64,000 nucleotides of DNA, taken from assembly GCA_965223035.1 (NCBI GenBank), contig OZ244980.1, positions 5,146,001 to 5,210,000 of the forward strand, given 5' to 3'. The DNA comes from CAMDPA01 sp965223035. GTDB taxonomy: Bacteria; Pseudomonadota; Alphaproteobacteria; Rhizobiales; Hyphomicrobiaceae. The notes below the pieces were generated by a model. That model searched no databases and was not told the origin of the DNA. It was given only the letters and a program-made list of their open reading frames with translations. How positions within the stretch are numbered: the stretch's first letter is position 1; each line of letters starts with the position of its first letter. The position numbers and the translations under genes were made by a program. Shown in pieces: positions 17,953 through 27,304 of the stretch.

Positions 17953-18932
17953 GAACGGTATGCTCCCTGCGCCGTTCCAGCAGCAGATGGCTCGGCCGCC
18001 GCCCAGCGATAATCCCGCTCGTTGGCACCGAGCCGCATGGTTAACGCCAACAACGGCTCAGACGCAGGTCGATCCGTATGATGCACCAAAAACGACCATC
18101 CTAACCGCCGCACCGTCGCCTCGATCTTGGCGCGATGCGCTGCCAGCGCCTCACGGTAATCCGCTCGCAGCGTCTCGGCCCGGTCCGCCAACCAGCGCTC
18201 GGTGTCCTCGATGCCAACGAATTCGGTGCGCCCGCTGTATGGCAGGCTCTCCTCGGCAGGGTCGAGCACCTGCACGATATGGCCATTGACCCCGCTGCCG
18301 GCAAGCGCCACGAGCCGTTCGACAATCTGATCGGCCGGGTCTAGGAAATCGGAAAACAGGATGACGCCTGAAAACCGCGACAGCCGCTCGGGCGGCGGCA
18401 AACTCGAAGCCAGCTGTGGCGTCGCGGCGTTGGCGGCGATCGCCTCCGCCAGCCTGGTGGTGGTGCCGCGGCTGGCCGAGGGGCGCGTCACGCCGAGCAA
18501 CGCCACCCGTTCACCGCCACGCACCAGCAGCTCGGAGAGCGCCAGCATCAATACGATGGCGCGGTCCCGCTTGGTGACCGACGCCAAATGACTGTTGAAG
18601 GCCATCGACGGCGACAGGTCGGGCCATAGCCAGATGGTATGGGCCGCCTCCCACTCACGCTCGCGCACGAACAGATAGTCGGAGCTGGCGGAACGGCGCC
18701 AATCGATTTGGGTTGCCGAGTCGGTGGCCTCGAATTGGCGAAACTGCCAGAACGTCTCGCCCGGTCCAGCCCGTCGCCGGCCATGGATTCCATGCGCGAC
18801 GGTGGTCGATATGCGCATCGCCTCAATCAACAGATCCGGCAGCCGTTCGGCGATCGCGTGGGCCTCGCCTTCGAGCGCGAACACCCCGGTTTGGGTCGGC
18901 GAAACTGGTGATACCTTTGAAGGTTGCGCCAT
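17949..18932 (-). CDS. DUF58-domain protein
   Basis: A 327-residue soluble protein with the DUF58 signature EIDWRRSASSDYLFVREREWE-like block (about residues 75-97), followed by a VWA-related fold (TIWLWPDLSPSMAF). DUF58 proteins are regular partners of MoxR ATPases. It lies 12 bp after moxR and overlaps the DUF4159 gene by 4 bp, so the three are almost certainly one transcript. It is likely an adaptor between the ATPase and the membrane proteins, by inference. Confidence 0.9.
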   Translation of the reverse strand: MAQPSKVSPVSPTQTGVFALEGEAHAIAERLPDLLIEAMRISTTVAHGIHGRRRAGPGETFWQFRQFEATDSATQIDWRRSASSDYLFVREREWEAAHTIWLWPDLSPSMAFNSHLASVTKRDRAIVLMLALSELLVRGGERVALLGVTRPSASRGTTTRLAEAIAANAATPQLASSLPPPERLSRFSGVILFSDFLDPADQIVERLVALAGSGVNGHIVQVLDPAEESLPYSGRTEFVGIEDTERWLADRAETLRADYREALAAHRAKIEATVRRLGWSFLVHHTDRPASEPLLALTMRLGANERDYRWAAAEPSAAGTAQGAYRS

Positions 18933-18944
18933 GGGCAGGTCGGC

Positions 18945-19943
18945 TCATCCCAATCGCTCAGCGAGCCGGGCGATCACTTGACTGATTTCCTGGCCCTCGG
19001 TGCGCGCGGCGAACGACAGCGCCATGCGGTGTTTCAACACCGGTTCGGCCAGCGCCACCACGTCATCGATCGATGGAGCCAGCCGGCCGTCGACCAAGGC
19101 CTTGGCGCGAACCGCCAGCATCAGCGCCTGACTGGCCCGTGGACCCGGCCCCCAAGCCACGAACCGATTGGTCTGCTCCAACGCATCCGGCCCGGGGCGG
19201 GCGGCGCGCACCATGGCAAGCACGGCTTCCACCACCTTGTCGGGCACCGGAATCTGGCGCACCAGTCGCTGCGCCGCCATCAACTCCTGCGCCGATAAGA
19301 TCGCGTCCAGCTTGCGCTCCTCGGTGCCCGTGGTGGCAAACAGCATGCGGCGTTCCGCAACCAAGTCGGGGTAGGACACGTCGATTTGCAGCAAAAACCG
19401 ATCGAGCTGTGCCTCGGGCAGCGGGTAGGTGCCTTCCTGCTCCAGCGGATTTTGCGTGGCCAGCACGTGAAACGGCATCGGCACATCATGGCGCTGTCCG
19501 GCCACGGTGACGTGATGCTCTTGCATGGCCTGCAGCAGCGCCGACTGAGTCTTCGGGCTGGCCCGGTTGATTTCGTCGGCCATCAAGAGCTGGGTAAAGA
19601 TCGGCCCGGCAATGAAGCGGAAGCTGCGACGCTCGCCGGGATTGTCCTCCAGCACCTCAGAACCAATGATGTCGGAGGGCATCAGGTCCGGCGTGAACTG
19701 GATGCGCTTGGCCGCCAGGCCCAGCACTGTGCCCAAGGTGTCGACCAACAAGGTCTTGGCCAAGCCAGGCACGCCGATCAGCAGGGCATGGCCGCCCGCG
19801 AGCAGCGTGATTAACGTGCGCTCAATCACCAGATCCTGACCGAAGATGACGGTGGCGGCCGATTCATGAACGCGCTTCAGTCGATCCCCGGTGGCTTCGA
19901 TGCGGGCAACGATGTCGTCGTCTGTTTGTGTCAGGGTGCTCAT
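18945..19943 (-). CDS. MoxR-family AAA+ ATPase
   Basis: A 332-residue ATPase. Walker A is GVPGLAKT in LLIGVPGLAKTLLVDTLG (about residues 57-74), Walker B is LLMADEINRASPKTQSALLQ (about 119-138), and sensor 1 is the asparagine in VLATQNPLEQEGTYPLPEAQ. The C-terminal lid domain matches AAA_lid_2. MoxR proteins act as chaperones in metal-center insertion and envelope assembly. It is first in a four-gene minus-strand operon (moxR - DUF58 - BatA/DUF4159 - VWA membrane protein). The 194 bp to the divergent DUF1285 gene would hold its promoter. Confidence 0.95.
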   Translation of the reverse strand: MSTLTQTDDDIVARIEATGDRLKRVHESAATVIFGQDLVIERTLITLLAGGHALLIGVPGLAKTLLVDTLGTVLGLAAKRIQFTPDLMPSDIIGSEVLEDNPGERRSFRFIAGPIFTQLLMADEINRASPKTQSALLQAMQEHHVTVAGQRHDVPMPFHVLATQNPLEQEGTYPLPEAQLDRFLLQIDVSYPDLVAERRMLFATTGTEERKLDAILSAQELMAAQRLVRQIPVPDKVVEAVLAMVRAARPGPDALEQTNRFVAWGPGPRASQALMLAVRAKALVDGRLAPSIDDVVALAEPVLKHRMALSFAARTEGQEISQVIARLAERLG

Positions 19944-20137
19944 GTCAACACTTTAGCGGACGTTGCGGTTGAAGCAAAACAGTGTATTTGCGCTGAGGCG
20001 ACGGTTAAAGCCGACGGTTAAAGGCGACGGTTTCGTGTGAGCGCTTCCAGGTACGCCTCCGATCAGGCCATATAGCGCATGAGCTTCGCCGCACCGGCCA
20101 GTGCGGACACTATGACACAGCTGCGCGTGGTGCCACA

Positions 20138-20713
20138 ATGACGACCGCCCGAACGACGATCCATGGGCTCGAAAGCCTGCTCCAGTCCGCGGCCAGCACG
20201 GCGCGGCCGCCGGTCGACAGCTGGAATCCACCCTACTGCGGAGACATTGGGCTCGCGATCCGCGCCGACGCAGTTTGGACCTACCAAGGCTCACCGATCG
20301 GCCGCATGGCTTTGGTCAAGGTGTTTGCCAGCGTATTGCGGCGCAATGAGGACGGTCGGCACTATCTGGTCACGCCGACAGAGATGGTCGATGTTGCGGT
20401 GGAGGATGCGCCGTTCCTGGCCGTTGAAATGCAGGTTGAGGGCGAAGGCGGACCTGACCAACAGCTGATTTTCCGTACCAACGTCGACGATGTTGTCAGC
20501 TGCGGTCGCGATCATCCACTGCGCTTCGCACAGCAACGCCATAGCGGTGGACTGAAGCCCTACCTGCTGGTGCGCGGGCGGCTGGAAGCGCTGGTGACGC
20601 GTGCGGTGTACTACGACCTGGTCGCGCTGGCGCAACCGGGCGGGGAGGATCAGCCGGACCGGTTGGGGGTGTGGAGCGGCGGACACTTCATGCCGCTCGA
20701 GCCGGGTCCGTGA
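20138..20713 (+). CDS. DUF1285-domain protein
   Basis: A 191-residue soluble protein matching DUF1285: VDSWNPPYCGDIGLAIRADA (about 26-45), WTYQGSPIGRMALVKVFASV (about 47-66) and a C-terminal PYLLVRGRLEALVTRAVYYD segment (about 147-166). In many alphaproteobacteria this gene precedes a NUDIX hydrolase and the CCA-adding enzyme; neither follows here. The function is unknown. Confidence 0.85.
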   Translation: MTTARTTIHGLESLLQSAASTARPPVDSWNPPYCGDIGLAIRADAVWTYQGSPIGRMALVKVFASVLRRNEDGRHYLVTPTEMVDVAVEDAPFLAVEMQVEGEGGPDQQLIFRTNVDDVVSCGRDHPLRFAQQRHSGGLKPYLLVRGRLEALVTRAVYYDLVALAQPGGEDQPDRLGVWSGGHFMPLEPGP

Positions 20714-20912
20714 CACCGGCGCGGGCCAGGCGGGGAGCGGGCCAGGCGGCGAGCGGGCGATCCGGCGTTGAACAGCAGCGGTACGACGACGGACATGCCG
20801 CGGCGCCGACCCGGGGTTGGCGGGCGAAGCTTGGCTGGTGGCGGTGAGCCCTCCGGTCCTGCCATTCAAGCGGGCCGCTGATCACCGCTGGAGCCGCCGC
20901 GATCGGCAAGGC

Positions 20913-21878
20913 TCAATCGAGCTCGTGTTGGCGCTTGGGTCGATTGGCAAACGACATCACCGACGGCGCCTTCAACCGGCGAATTGCGGAGGGATCGGCG
21001 ACCTCGCCGGTGCCGAAGGGGCGATCGCCCTTGATCGTCACCCGCTCCATCAGCCGGCGCTGCGGGTAATAGTCGTGGACCGCCGCATGCTGGGTCCAGC
21101 GGTTGTCCCAGAACACCACGGTGTTGGGCTGCCAGCGATGACGGTAGTGATATTCCAGCGTCGTGATGGTGCGGAACAAGCTGTCGAGCAGCGTGCGGCT
21201 CTCGGTCTCCTCCATGCCCTTGATATAGATCGTGAACTGCGGATTGACGAACAACGCTTTTTTGCCGGTGACCGGGTGCACCCGCACCACCGGATGGGTC
21301 GCTGGCCGATACAGCTCCTCGAACTGCCGCAGCTTGCGCCAACCCTGCTCGGTATCCGGAAACAGCGTCTTGAACGGCTTGAAGTCATGCACCGCTTCCA
21401 ACCCGGAGATGAAGTGCTGCATCCGGTCTGACAGGCCGTCATAGGCGGCATTCATCGAGCAGAAACAGGTGTCGCCGCCGATCTCCGGCACGATCTTGGA
21501 GCACAAGATGGTGCCCATCGGCGGCTCGGCACGGAACGTCTCATCGCTGTGCCAAATATCGGTCGGCGGCGGTGGGTTGCCCTCCTTGTTGTCATACACG
21601 ATCAGTTCGGGCGTTTCTTTCTCACTGGTCGAGAACGGATGCACCGTCAGCGCGCCGAAGTGGCGACCGAAGCGTTTGAGATCGTCTGACGAGATGATCT
21701 GGTCGGGAAACACCAACACACCGTGCTCCGCATGGGCCTGCGCGATGGCGGCGATGGTGGCCGGATCGAGCGGCGCGGTCAGATCGACGCCGGTGACTTG
21801 GGCGCCGAGGAAGGCACCGACACGCTTGACGCTGATGGGCGAGGGCGCGGTGGCGGTCAGGTTGGCGGCTTGGGCCAT
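20913..21878 (-). CDS. TauD/TfdA-family Fe(II)/2-oxoglutarate dioxygenase (second paralogue)
   Basis: A 321-residue dioxygenase. The iron ligands are H110-x-D112 (DIWHSDETF) and H264 (WTQHAAVHDYY), with the 2-oxoglutarate arginines at PQRRLMER (about 273-279). The frame continues upstream, but the ATG at 21878 has GGGAG in front and begins the family fold. It shares blocks with the protein at 1356-2237 (YDNKEGNP / LDNHKDNP, THPVVRVHPVTG / SHPVVRTHPVTG, VNPQFT) and carries about 30 extra C-terminal residues. It is a solitary gene. The substrate is unknown. Confidence 0.9.
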   Translation of the reverse strand: MAQAANLTATAPSPISVKRVGAFLGAQVTGVDLTAPLDPATIAAIAQAHAEHGVLVFPDQIISSDDLKRFGRHFGALTVHPFSTSEKETPELIVYDNKEGNPPPPTDIWHSDETFRAEPPMGTILCSKIVPEIGGDTCFCSMNAAYDGLSDRMQHFISGLEAVHDFKPFKTLFPDTEQGWRKLRQFEELYRPATHPVVRVHPVTGKKALFVNPQFTIYIKGMEETESRTLLDSLFRTITTLEYHYRHRWQPNTVVFWDNRWTQHAAVHDYYPQRRLMERVTIKGDRPFGTGEVADPSAIRRLKAPSVMSFANRPKRQHELD

Positions 21879-21899
21879 CTTGGTGTCTCCCACGGATGA

Positions 21900-22039
21900 G
21901 CTATGGCGTTGCAAAGTGCGCTTGAACCATCCCGCGCCCCCACCCCGTTCCTCACTGGCCACCAAGTGGCAAGAAGTTCTGGGCGGCCAAGCGCAGGCGC
22001 GGGCCGGCATGGCTGATCCGCCAAAGGCGGACATCAATT
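21900..22039 (-). repeat. Family B element, copy 3 (reverse orientation)
   Basis: Read on the minus strand it begins with TCCGCCTTTGGCGGA and CATGCCGGCCCGCGCCTG, continues to GGCCAGTGAGGAACGG and ends with GCGGGATGGTTCAAGCG and CTTTGCAACGCCAT. It lies directly upstream of the second TauD gene and next to a family A copy. Confidence 0.75.
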
Positions 22040-22044
22040 AGGCC

Positions 22045-22146
22045 TAGATCATCGCGCCTTAAATCGGAACTGCAACGCCGATTCCAATTGCGCCGGTTCC
22101 GATTTAAGGCGCAAAGATGATCGCTGTTAAAGTGGTGAGCAACTTT
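22045..22146. repeat. Family A composite element, copy 4
   Basis: Left end TAGATCATCGCGCC. Core arms are CCTTAAATCGG / CCGATTTAAGG, with a complementary centre (GGAACTGCAACGCCG...CGCCGGTTCC). The right end GCAAAGATGATC is followed by the linker GCTGTTAAAGTGGT and a solitary GAGCAACTTT end, which looks like the remnant of a second unit. Confidence 0.88.
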
Positions 22147-22250
22147 GTGATGTCGCCCTGTCGCGGGTCAAGCGTCGACCGGTGTGTGTAGCTGCGACGG
22201 TCCAACCTGGGCGCCGTGGCGGTGCGCGCACCGATCGACCGTACCGCCGG

Positions 22251-23162
22251 CTACAGCTGCTCCAGCGCCGCTTCAATCGCCAACAGATCGCGCCAGGCGA
22301 GCCGCTTCTGCGCCGGGGTGCGCAGCAGATAGGCCGGGTGCAAGGTCGGCAACACGCGCCGCGTGCGACCGGCAAAGTCGGTGTCCCGCCATTTGCCACG
22401 CAACCGCATGATGCCCTCCTCGGCGCCTAACACCAGCTTGGCCGCAGCCCCTCCTAGCGGCACGATGATCATCGGTTCGACCAATTCCACCTGACGCTCC
22501 AGAAACGGCCGGCAGATCTGCGTTTCTTGCGGGCTCGGCGTGCGGTTGCCGGGCGGGCGCCAGTAGACGGCGTTGGTGATGTGCACGTCGTCCTCGCCCA
22601 ACCCGATCGCTGCCAGCATCTTGTCCAGCAGCCGGCCGGCCGGCCCCACGAACGGCTGACCGGCCAGGTCCTCGTCGCGGCCCGGTGCTTCCCCAATCAG
22701 CATCAGCCGCGCGTGGTCCGCGCCGCGATAGACGCAGGTGTTCTTGGCGGTCGCTTTCAAAGCGCAGCCTTCGAACCCGTCGATCGCTGCACTGAGCGCC
22801 GCCAGATCCATAGCCTGACGGGCCGCGGCCTGGGCTGCGGTCAGGGCGGCCTCAGGCCTGGCGGTGGGGAATTGGCGCATCGGCCGAGCGGCGTCGGCGT
22901 TGGGCGCGACGCCGGCATCTGCGTTCGGTCGGGAGATTGGTGACGGCGCCTGGCGCGCGCTCGCCGCCGCGACCGGCGCCGGGCCGGTGGCCGGCCGGCC
23001 ATCGGTTGCCGCCACTTTCGCGTCGAGTTTGAAGATGCCGCCAGGAGGCTGCTCACCGCGCGCCAGCCAGTCGATGGCATCGGCTTCGATCGCCTCGTCG
23101 ACGCCGAGCTGCCGATACCACGCAAGCAGTTCCCGTGCGATACGTCTTGCCGGCTGGTCCAT
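22251..23162 (-). CDS. Uracil-DNA glycosylase, family 4 type
   Basis: A 303-residue protein expected to remove uracil from DNA. Motif 1 is GEAPGRDEDLAGQPFVGPAG (preceded by LMLI), a middle motif is TNAVYWRPPGNRTPSPQE, and motif 2 is HPAYLLRTPAQKRLAW. The cysteines in GCALKATAKNTC just before motif 1 suit the iron-sulfur site of this family. The first 110 residues are proline/alanine-rich and probably disordered, as in many alphaproteobacterial versions. The chosen ATG begins MDQPARRIARELLAWY; another start ten codons upstream is possible. It is divergent from ndk. Confidence 0.9.
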   Translation of the reverse strand: MDQPARRIARELLAWYRQLGVDEAIEADAIDWLARGEQPPGGIFKLDAKVAATDGRPATGPAPVAAASARQAPSPISRPNADAGVAPNADAARPMRQFPTARPEAALTAAQAAARQAMDLAALSAAIDGFEGCALKATAKNTCVYRGADHARLMLIGEAPGRDEDLAGQPFVGPAGRLLDKMLAAIGLGEDDVHITNAVYWRPPGNRTPSPQETQICRPFLERQVELVEPMIIVPLGGAAAKLVLGAEEGIMRLRGKWRDTDFAGRTRRVLPTLHPAYLLRTPAQKRLAWRDLLAIEAALEQL

Positions 23163-23226
23163 GCCGATCACATTGCCGCAACGCCGTGACAAGCGCCAGT
23201 GGCGGCGGCTTATTGTTCACGAGCTG

Positions 23227-23321
23227 ATTTCCGCCTTAGGCGGAAGCACCTTGCCATCCCGCTGCCCACCTCGTCAGCCGCAGCCGGAGAGCGGGAAGGT
23301 TGCAGCCAACTTTGCAGCGCT
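23227..23321 (+). repeat. Family B element, copy 4
   Basis: It starts with the perfect hairpin TTCCGCCTTAGGCGGAA and ends with GCGGGAAGGTTGCAGCC and AACTTTGCAGCGCT; the middle is shorter than in copy 2. It fills much of the 240-bp divergent region between the glycosylase gene and ndk. Confidence 0.75.
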
Positions 23322-23402
23322 CTATCGACGGGTTGAAGGCCGTCGGCGGCCCGGCTATAAGTCCGCGCGAGGCTTTTGCAGCGCAACAATCAGGAAGATC
23401 CG

Positions 23403-23825
23403 ATGGCCGTAGAGCGCACTTTTTCGATGATCAAACCCGATGCGACCGCGCGCAATCTAACCGGCGAGATCAACGCCGCCATCGAACAAGCGGGGCTGAG
23501 AATTATTGCGCAAAAGCGCGTGCGATGGAGCTTGCAACAAGCCCAGAAGTTCTATGAGGAGCACGCTGAGCGCCCGTTCTACGGTGAGCTGACCGCGTTC
23601 ATGAGCTCCGGCCCGATCGTGGTGCAGGTGTTGGAGGGCGAGGGTGCGATCGCCAAATATCGGCAGGTGATGGGGGCGACGGATCCCGCCAAGGCCGAGC
23701 CGGGCACCATCCGCAAAAGGTTTGCGCAAAGCGTTGGGGAGAATTCGGTGCACGGCTCCGATAGCCCAGCGTCTGCCGAGCGCGAGATCGCGCTCAATTT
23801 CACAGCCGACGAAATCGTTGGCTGA
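23403..23825 (+). CDS. ndk: Nucleoside-diphosphate kinase
   Basis: A 140-residue enzyme that transfers the gamma phosphate of ATP to nucleoside diphosphates through a phosphohistidine. RTFSMIKPDATARNL opens the protein, and the active-site histidine lies in SVGENSVHGSDSPASAEREI (about H117). Length and order match bacterial Ndk. GGAAG lies before the ATG at 23403, so the slightly longer upstream frame is not used. Confidence 0.98.
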   Translation: MAVERTFSMIKPDATARNLTGEINAAIEQAGLRIIAQKRVRWSLQQAQKFYEEHAERPFYGELTAFMSSGPIVVQVLEGEGAIAKYRQVMGATDPAKAEPGTIRKRFAQSVGENSVHGSDSPASAEREIALNFTADEIVG

Positions 23826-23900
23826 GCCGCTCCAAGCCGGAGGCTCGCGGGCCGACATCTGGTCAAGCATCTGGCGTCTGGTCACGAAGGGAATCGGCGG

Positions 23901-24404
23901 ATGATTACGGTCGAGTTTGCGAAGGTGATGGCCCGCTACAACCGCTGGCAAAACCGGTCGCTGTACCGCGAGGCCGATCAGTTGCGTGACGCTGAGCGAC
24001 GCGCGCCGCGCGGCGCGTTCTTCGGCTCGATCCATGCCACGCTCAACCATCTCCTGTTCGGCGATGAAATCTGGTTGTACCGGTTCACCGGCCAGAATGA
24101 GCCGCGCGCCAAGTCGATCAAGGACAGCGTATCCGCCTATCCGGAGTGGGACCAGCTCAAGCAAGCGCGGGAGGCGTTCGACGAGGTGATCATCAGTTGG
24201 GCCGACGCCATGGATCCTGAATGGCTGACCGGCGATCTCACCTGGACATCGGCCGCGCTCAACAAGACGCTGACCCAACCTAAGGCGCGCTTGGTCGCCC
24301 ACTTGTTCAATCATCAGACCCATCACCGCGGGCAAGTGCACTGCATGCTCACCCAGCTCGGCCGCAAACCGGACGATACCGACCTCGCGTTCATGCCTGA
24401 CTAG
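23901..24404 (+). CDS. DinB-family protein
   Basis: A 167-residue four-helix-bundle protein of the DinB/YfiT superfamily. Three histidines sit where the family binds a divalent metal: SIHATLNHLLFGDEIW (about residues 43-58) and LFNHQTHHRGQVHCML (about 133-148). Family members include thiol transferases and proteins of unknown function; the enzymatic role cannot be assigned here. It lies 75 bp after ndk on the same strand and may share its transcript. Confidence 0.9.
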   Translation: MITVEFAKVMARYNRWQNRSLYREADQLRDAERRAPRGAFFGSIHATLNHLLFGDEIWLYRFTGQNEPRAKSIKDSVSAYPEWDQLKQAREAFDEVIISWADAMDPEWLTGDLTWTSAALNKTLTQPKARLVAHLFNHQTHHRGQVHCMLTQLGRKPDDTDLAFMPD

Positions 24405-24486
24405 GGCCACGTTAACTTCGTTTGAGAAAGCGCGCGCGCAACCCGGATGATCGGTTGGTTGGCGCTCAGGATCCAGGCCGTTGCCT

Positions 24487-24565
24487 TGATGGCTGGAAGC
24501 AACCGGCGCCCCACCTGGCCACCGGGTGGCACCATGAATGGGTCTGCCCAAGGCGGATATGATAG
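24487..24565 (-). repeat. Family B element, copy 5 (reverse, short)
   Basis: On the minus strand it reads TCCGCCTTGGGCAGA, CATTCATGGTGCCACCCGG and GGCGCCGGTTGCTTCCAGCC. It is a shortened, diverged copy in the gap after the DinB gene. Confidence 0.6.
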
Positions 24566-24635
24566 ACAAAAGTCGAAGCTCGTCGACAGCACCGGAACGC
24601 GGGACCCGCCGTCAAAACGATCGGGTGATGCGCGG

Positions 24636-24758
24636 TCAAACCAGCTGATCGAGACTGACAGTTTGCGTTGCTGGTGCACCTTGACCGCGCGCCTGAACGC
24701 CGATGGCGCTGGCGATCAGCACAGCCAAAATGGTGCATATGATGAATAAGATCCGCAT
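24636..24758 (-). CDS. Possible 40-aa secreted or membrane peptide
   Basis: A short frame starting MRILFIICTILAVLIASAIG and ending VSLDQLV. A basic residue, a strongly hydrophobic stretch (residues 3-20) and an A-x-G/A-x-A-like end form a plausible signal or anchor segment. GGAG lies 5-7 bases before the ATG. It sits alone in an 800-bp gap between the DinB and molybdopterin oxidoreductase genes; nothing else in that gap (24405-25207) looks coding. It resembles entericidin-sized lipopeptides only in size and lacks a clear lipobox. It could be chance. Confidence 0.35.
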   Translation of the reverse strand: MRILFIICTILAVLIASAIGVQARGQGAPATQTVSLDQLV

Positions 24759-25207
24759 CGTCCGCTCCGCGCCCGTGGTGTCACCGGCGATCTCAACCAG
24801 AGGGTACAGTGCAGGATGCGCGGCTCAACTGCAACGCAACAGCGCGTCAGCGGGAGTTGAACAGCATGTGATCAGGCGTCTGATCAACAGCCCTCACACA
24901 ACCCTAACCCCATCCGAGGCAACCCGTGATGGCGGGCAGCGGGGCGCCGCGATCGGGCGACCCCGCAAGCGCCGGTTGAGCAACGTTCGCCCGAACTCCA
25001 GCGTTTCGGAATCAGCTGGAACCCTCTCGCCCCCCAGCCGTCGGGTGGGGCAGCCGACCGGCACGGCGTTTTCAGCTCGGACGGAAATGGGCTAGACTGC
25101 GGTGGCTTCCGGATCAGCCACAGCCTGCGACCTCCGGGGCATCTTCATCTCGCATCATCCGGCCTGCTGGCCAATGCCGGCGTGCCGAGCACAAGGCAGC
25201 TCAGGAA

Positions 25208-27304
25208 ATGGCGCTTCAGCAAACCGAACCGCCGATCAGCATCGGCTCGTCGACCTGTCCGCACGACTGCCCGTCGACCTGCGCCTTGGAGGTGGAGGTC
25301 CTGTCGCCGACCCAGATCGGCCGGGTGCGCGGCGCCAAACAGCATTCGTATACGTCGGGGGTGATCTGCGAGAAGGTCGCCCGCTATGCCGAGCGGGTGC
25401 ACCACGCGGACAGGCTGCTTTATCCGCTGCGCCGGACGGGGCCAAAGGGCAGCGGCCAGTTTGAGCGGGTCTCGTGGGAGGACGCGCTTGACTTGACCGC
25501 CGAAGCGATGTTGGCGGCAGAGCGCGTTCACGGTGCGCAAAGCGTCTGGCCCTACTTTTATGGCGGCACCATGGGACTGGTGATGCGCGATGGGATCAAT
25601 CGGCTCCGCCACGTCAAGGGCTATGCCCAACAGTATTCCACGATCTGCACGACGTTGTCCCAAACCGGCTACATCGCAGGTACCGGTCTGCTCACCGGCA
25701 GCGACCCGCGCGAGATGGCCAAGTCCGACCTGATCGTCATCTGGGGCAGCAATGCGGTCAGCACCCAGGTCAACGTGATGACGCACGCGACCCGGGCCCG
25801 CAAGGAACGCGGCACAAAGATCGTTGCCGTCGACATCTATCGCAACACGACCATCGAACAGGCGGATGTGGGCCTGATCGTACGGCCGGGCAGCGATGGC
25901 GCGCTGGCCTGCGCGGTCATGCACGTGTTGTTTCGCGACGGCATGGCCAACTGGCCCTACCTACAGCAATACACCGACTGCCCGAACGAGCTGCAGGCGC
26001 ATCTGGCCACCCGCACGCCGACCTGGGCCAGCGCGATCACCGGCCTGCCGGTGGAGCAGATCGAAGCCTTCGCGCATATGATCGGACAAACGCCGCGAAC
26101 CTACTTCCGGCTCGGCTACGGCTTCGCCCGGCAGCGCAACGGCTCCCACAACATGCACGCCGTGCTGAGCATCCCTGCCATCACCGGCGCTTGGCTGCAC
26201 GAAGGTGGCGGCGCGTTCCACTCCAACAGCGGGATATACGGCATCAAAAAGACTTTGATCGAGGGGCTCGATGCGGCCGATCCCGACGTGCGACTCCTCG
26301 ATCAATCCCGGATCGGACCGGTCCTGACCGGGGATCAGCGGGACCTGGCCGGGGGGCCGCCGGTCAAGGCCCTGTTCATCCAAAATACCAACCCGCTGGT
26401 CGTCGCGCCGGATCAATCGCTCGTGAAACAGGGCTTCCAGCGTGACGATTTGTTCGTGTGCGTGCACGAGCAGTTCATGACCGAGACCGCGCGCATGGCC
26501 GACGTGGTGTTGCCGGCGACCATGTTCCTTGAGCATGACGACATCTATCAAGGCAGCGGGCATCAACACATCCAACTCGGGCTCAAGTTGATCGAACCTC
26601 CCGGCGCGTGCCGCAACAATCACGAGGTGATCTGCGCCTTGGCTCAGCGCGTGGGGGCGTCGCACCCCGGTTTTGAAATGACGCCGCGCGAACTGATCGA
26701 TCAGACGTTGCGGCTGTCGGATCGCGGGACATTGGCCCAATTGGAGCAGCAACGGTGGCTCGACTGCCAGCCCCCGTTCGCGGCGTCGCACTTTATCGAT
26801 GGCTTCAACTGGCCCGATGGGAAGTTTCGGTTCAAGCCGGATTGGGCCAACGTACCGGCGCCACGCCGCCATGATTACGGCATCGCCCACACGATCCCAA
26901 CCCTTCCTGATTTCTGGGACATCAATGAAACGGCGAATGTTGCCCACCCGTTCAAACTGGCAACCAGCCCGGCCCGCGGGTTTCTCAACTCCTCATTCAA
27001 CGAGACGCCTACGAGCCGGCAGCGCGAGGGTCGGCCCGCGGCCAAGATCCATCCGCTGGATCTCGCCAGGCTGGGGCTCAAGGAGGGTGCGCCGATCCGC
27101 ATGGGCAACGAACGCGGCGAGATCAGGCTGTCCGCGACCAGCTTTGACGGCGTGCAACCCGGTGTGGTGATCGTGGAGGGGCTGCAACCCAATGCGGCAT
27201 TTGCCAATGAAGCCGGTATCAATACGTTAACCAGCGCCGTCTCGCCGGCTCCTTATGGCGGCGCGGCGTTTCACGACGCTCATGTGTGGATCGCGCCGGC
27301 GTAG
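25208..27304 (+). CDS. Molybdopterin oxidoreductase (DMSO reductase family)
   Basis: A 698-residue enzyme of the bis-MGD family. An N-terminal [4Fe-4S] motif is formed by C17, C21, C25 and C54 (STCPHDCPSTC and GVICEK). It is followed by the molybdopterin domains (SDLIVIWGSNAVST about 175-190; the FIQNTNPLVVAPDQ loop about 391-404) and a C-terminal dinucleotide-binding domain (about 570-690; IHPLDLARLGLKEG). No twin-arginine signal is seen, so it should be cytoplasmic. It stands alone with no electron-transfer or membrane subunit beside it. The substrate is unknown; family relatives include formate dehydrogenase-like and uncharacterised oxidoreductases. Confidence 0.9.
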   Translation: MALQQTEPPISIGSSTCPHDCPSTCALEVEVLSPTQIGRVRGAKQHSYTSGVICEKVARYAERVHHADRLLYPLRRTGPKGSGQFERVSWEDALDLTAEAMLAAERVHGAQSVWPYFYGGTMGLVMRDGINRLRHVKGYAQQYSTICTTLSQTGYIAGTGLLTGSDPREMAKSDLIVIWGSNAVSTQVNVMTHATRARKERGTKIVAVDIYRNTTIEQADVGLIVRPGSDGALACAVMHVLFRDGMANWPYLQQYTDCPNELQAHLATRTPTWASAITGLPVEQIEAFAHMIGQTPRTYFRLGYGFARQRNGSHNMHAVLSIPAITGAWLHEGGGAFHSNSGIYGIKKTLIEGLDAADPDVRLLDQSRIGPVLTGDQRDLAGGPPVKALFIQNTNPLVVAPDQSLVKQGFQRDDLFVCVHEQFMTETARMADVVLPATMFLEHDDIYQGSGHQHIQLGLKLIEPPGACRNNHEVICALAQRVGASHPGFEMTPRELIDQTLRLSDRGTLAQLEQQRWLDCQPPFAASHFIDGFNWPDGKFRFKPDWANVPAPRRHDYGIAHTIPTLPDFWDINETANVAHPFKLATSPARGFLNSSFNETPTSRQREGRPAAKIHPLDLARLGLKEGAPIRMGNERGEIRLSATSFDGVQPGVVIVEGLQPNAAFANEAGINTLTSAVSPAPYGGAAFHDAHVWIAPA

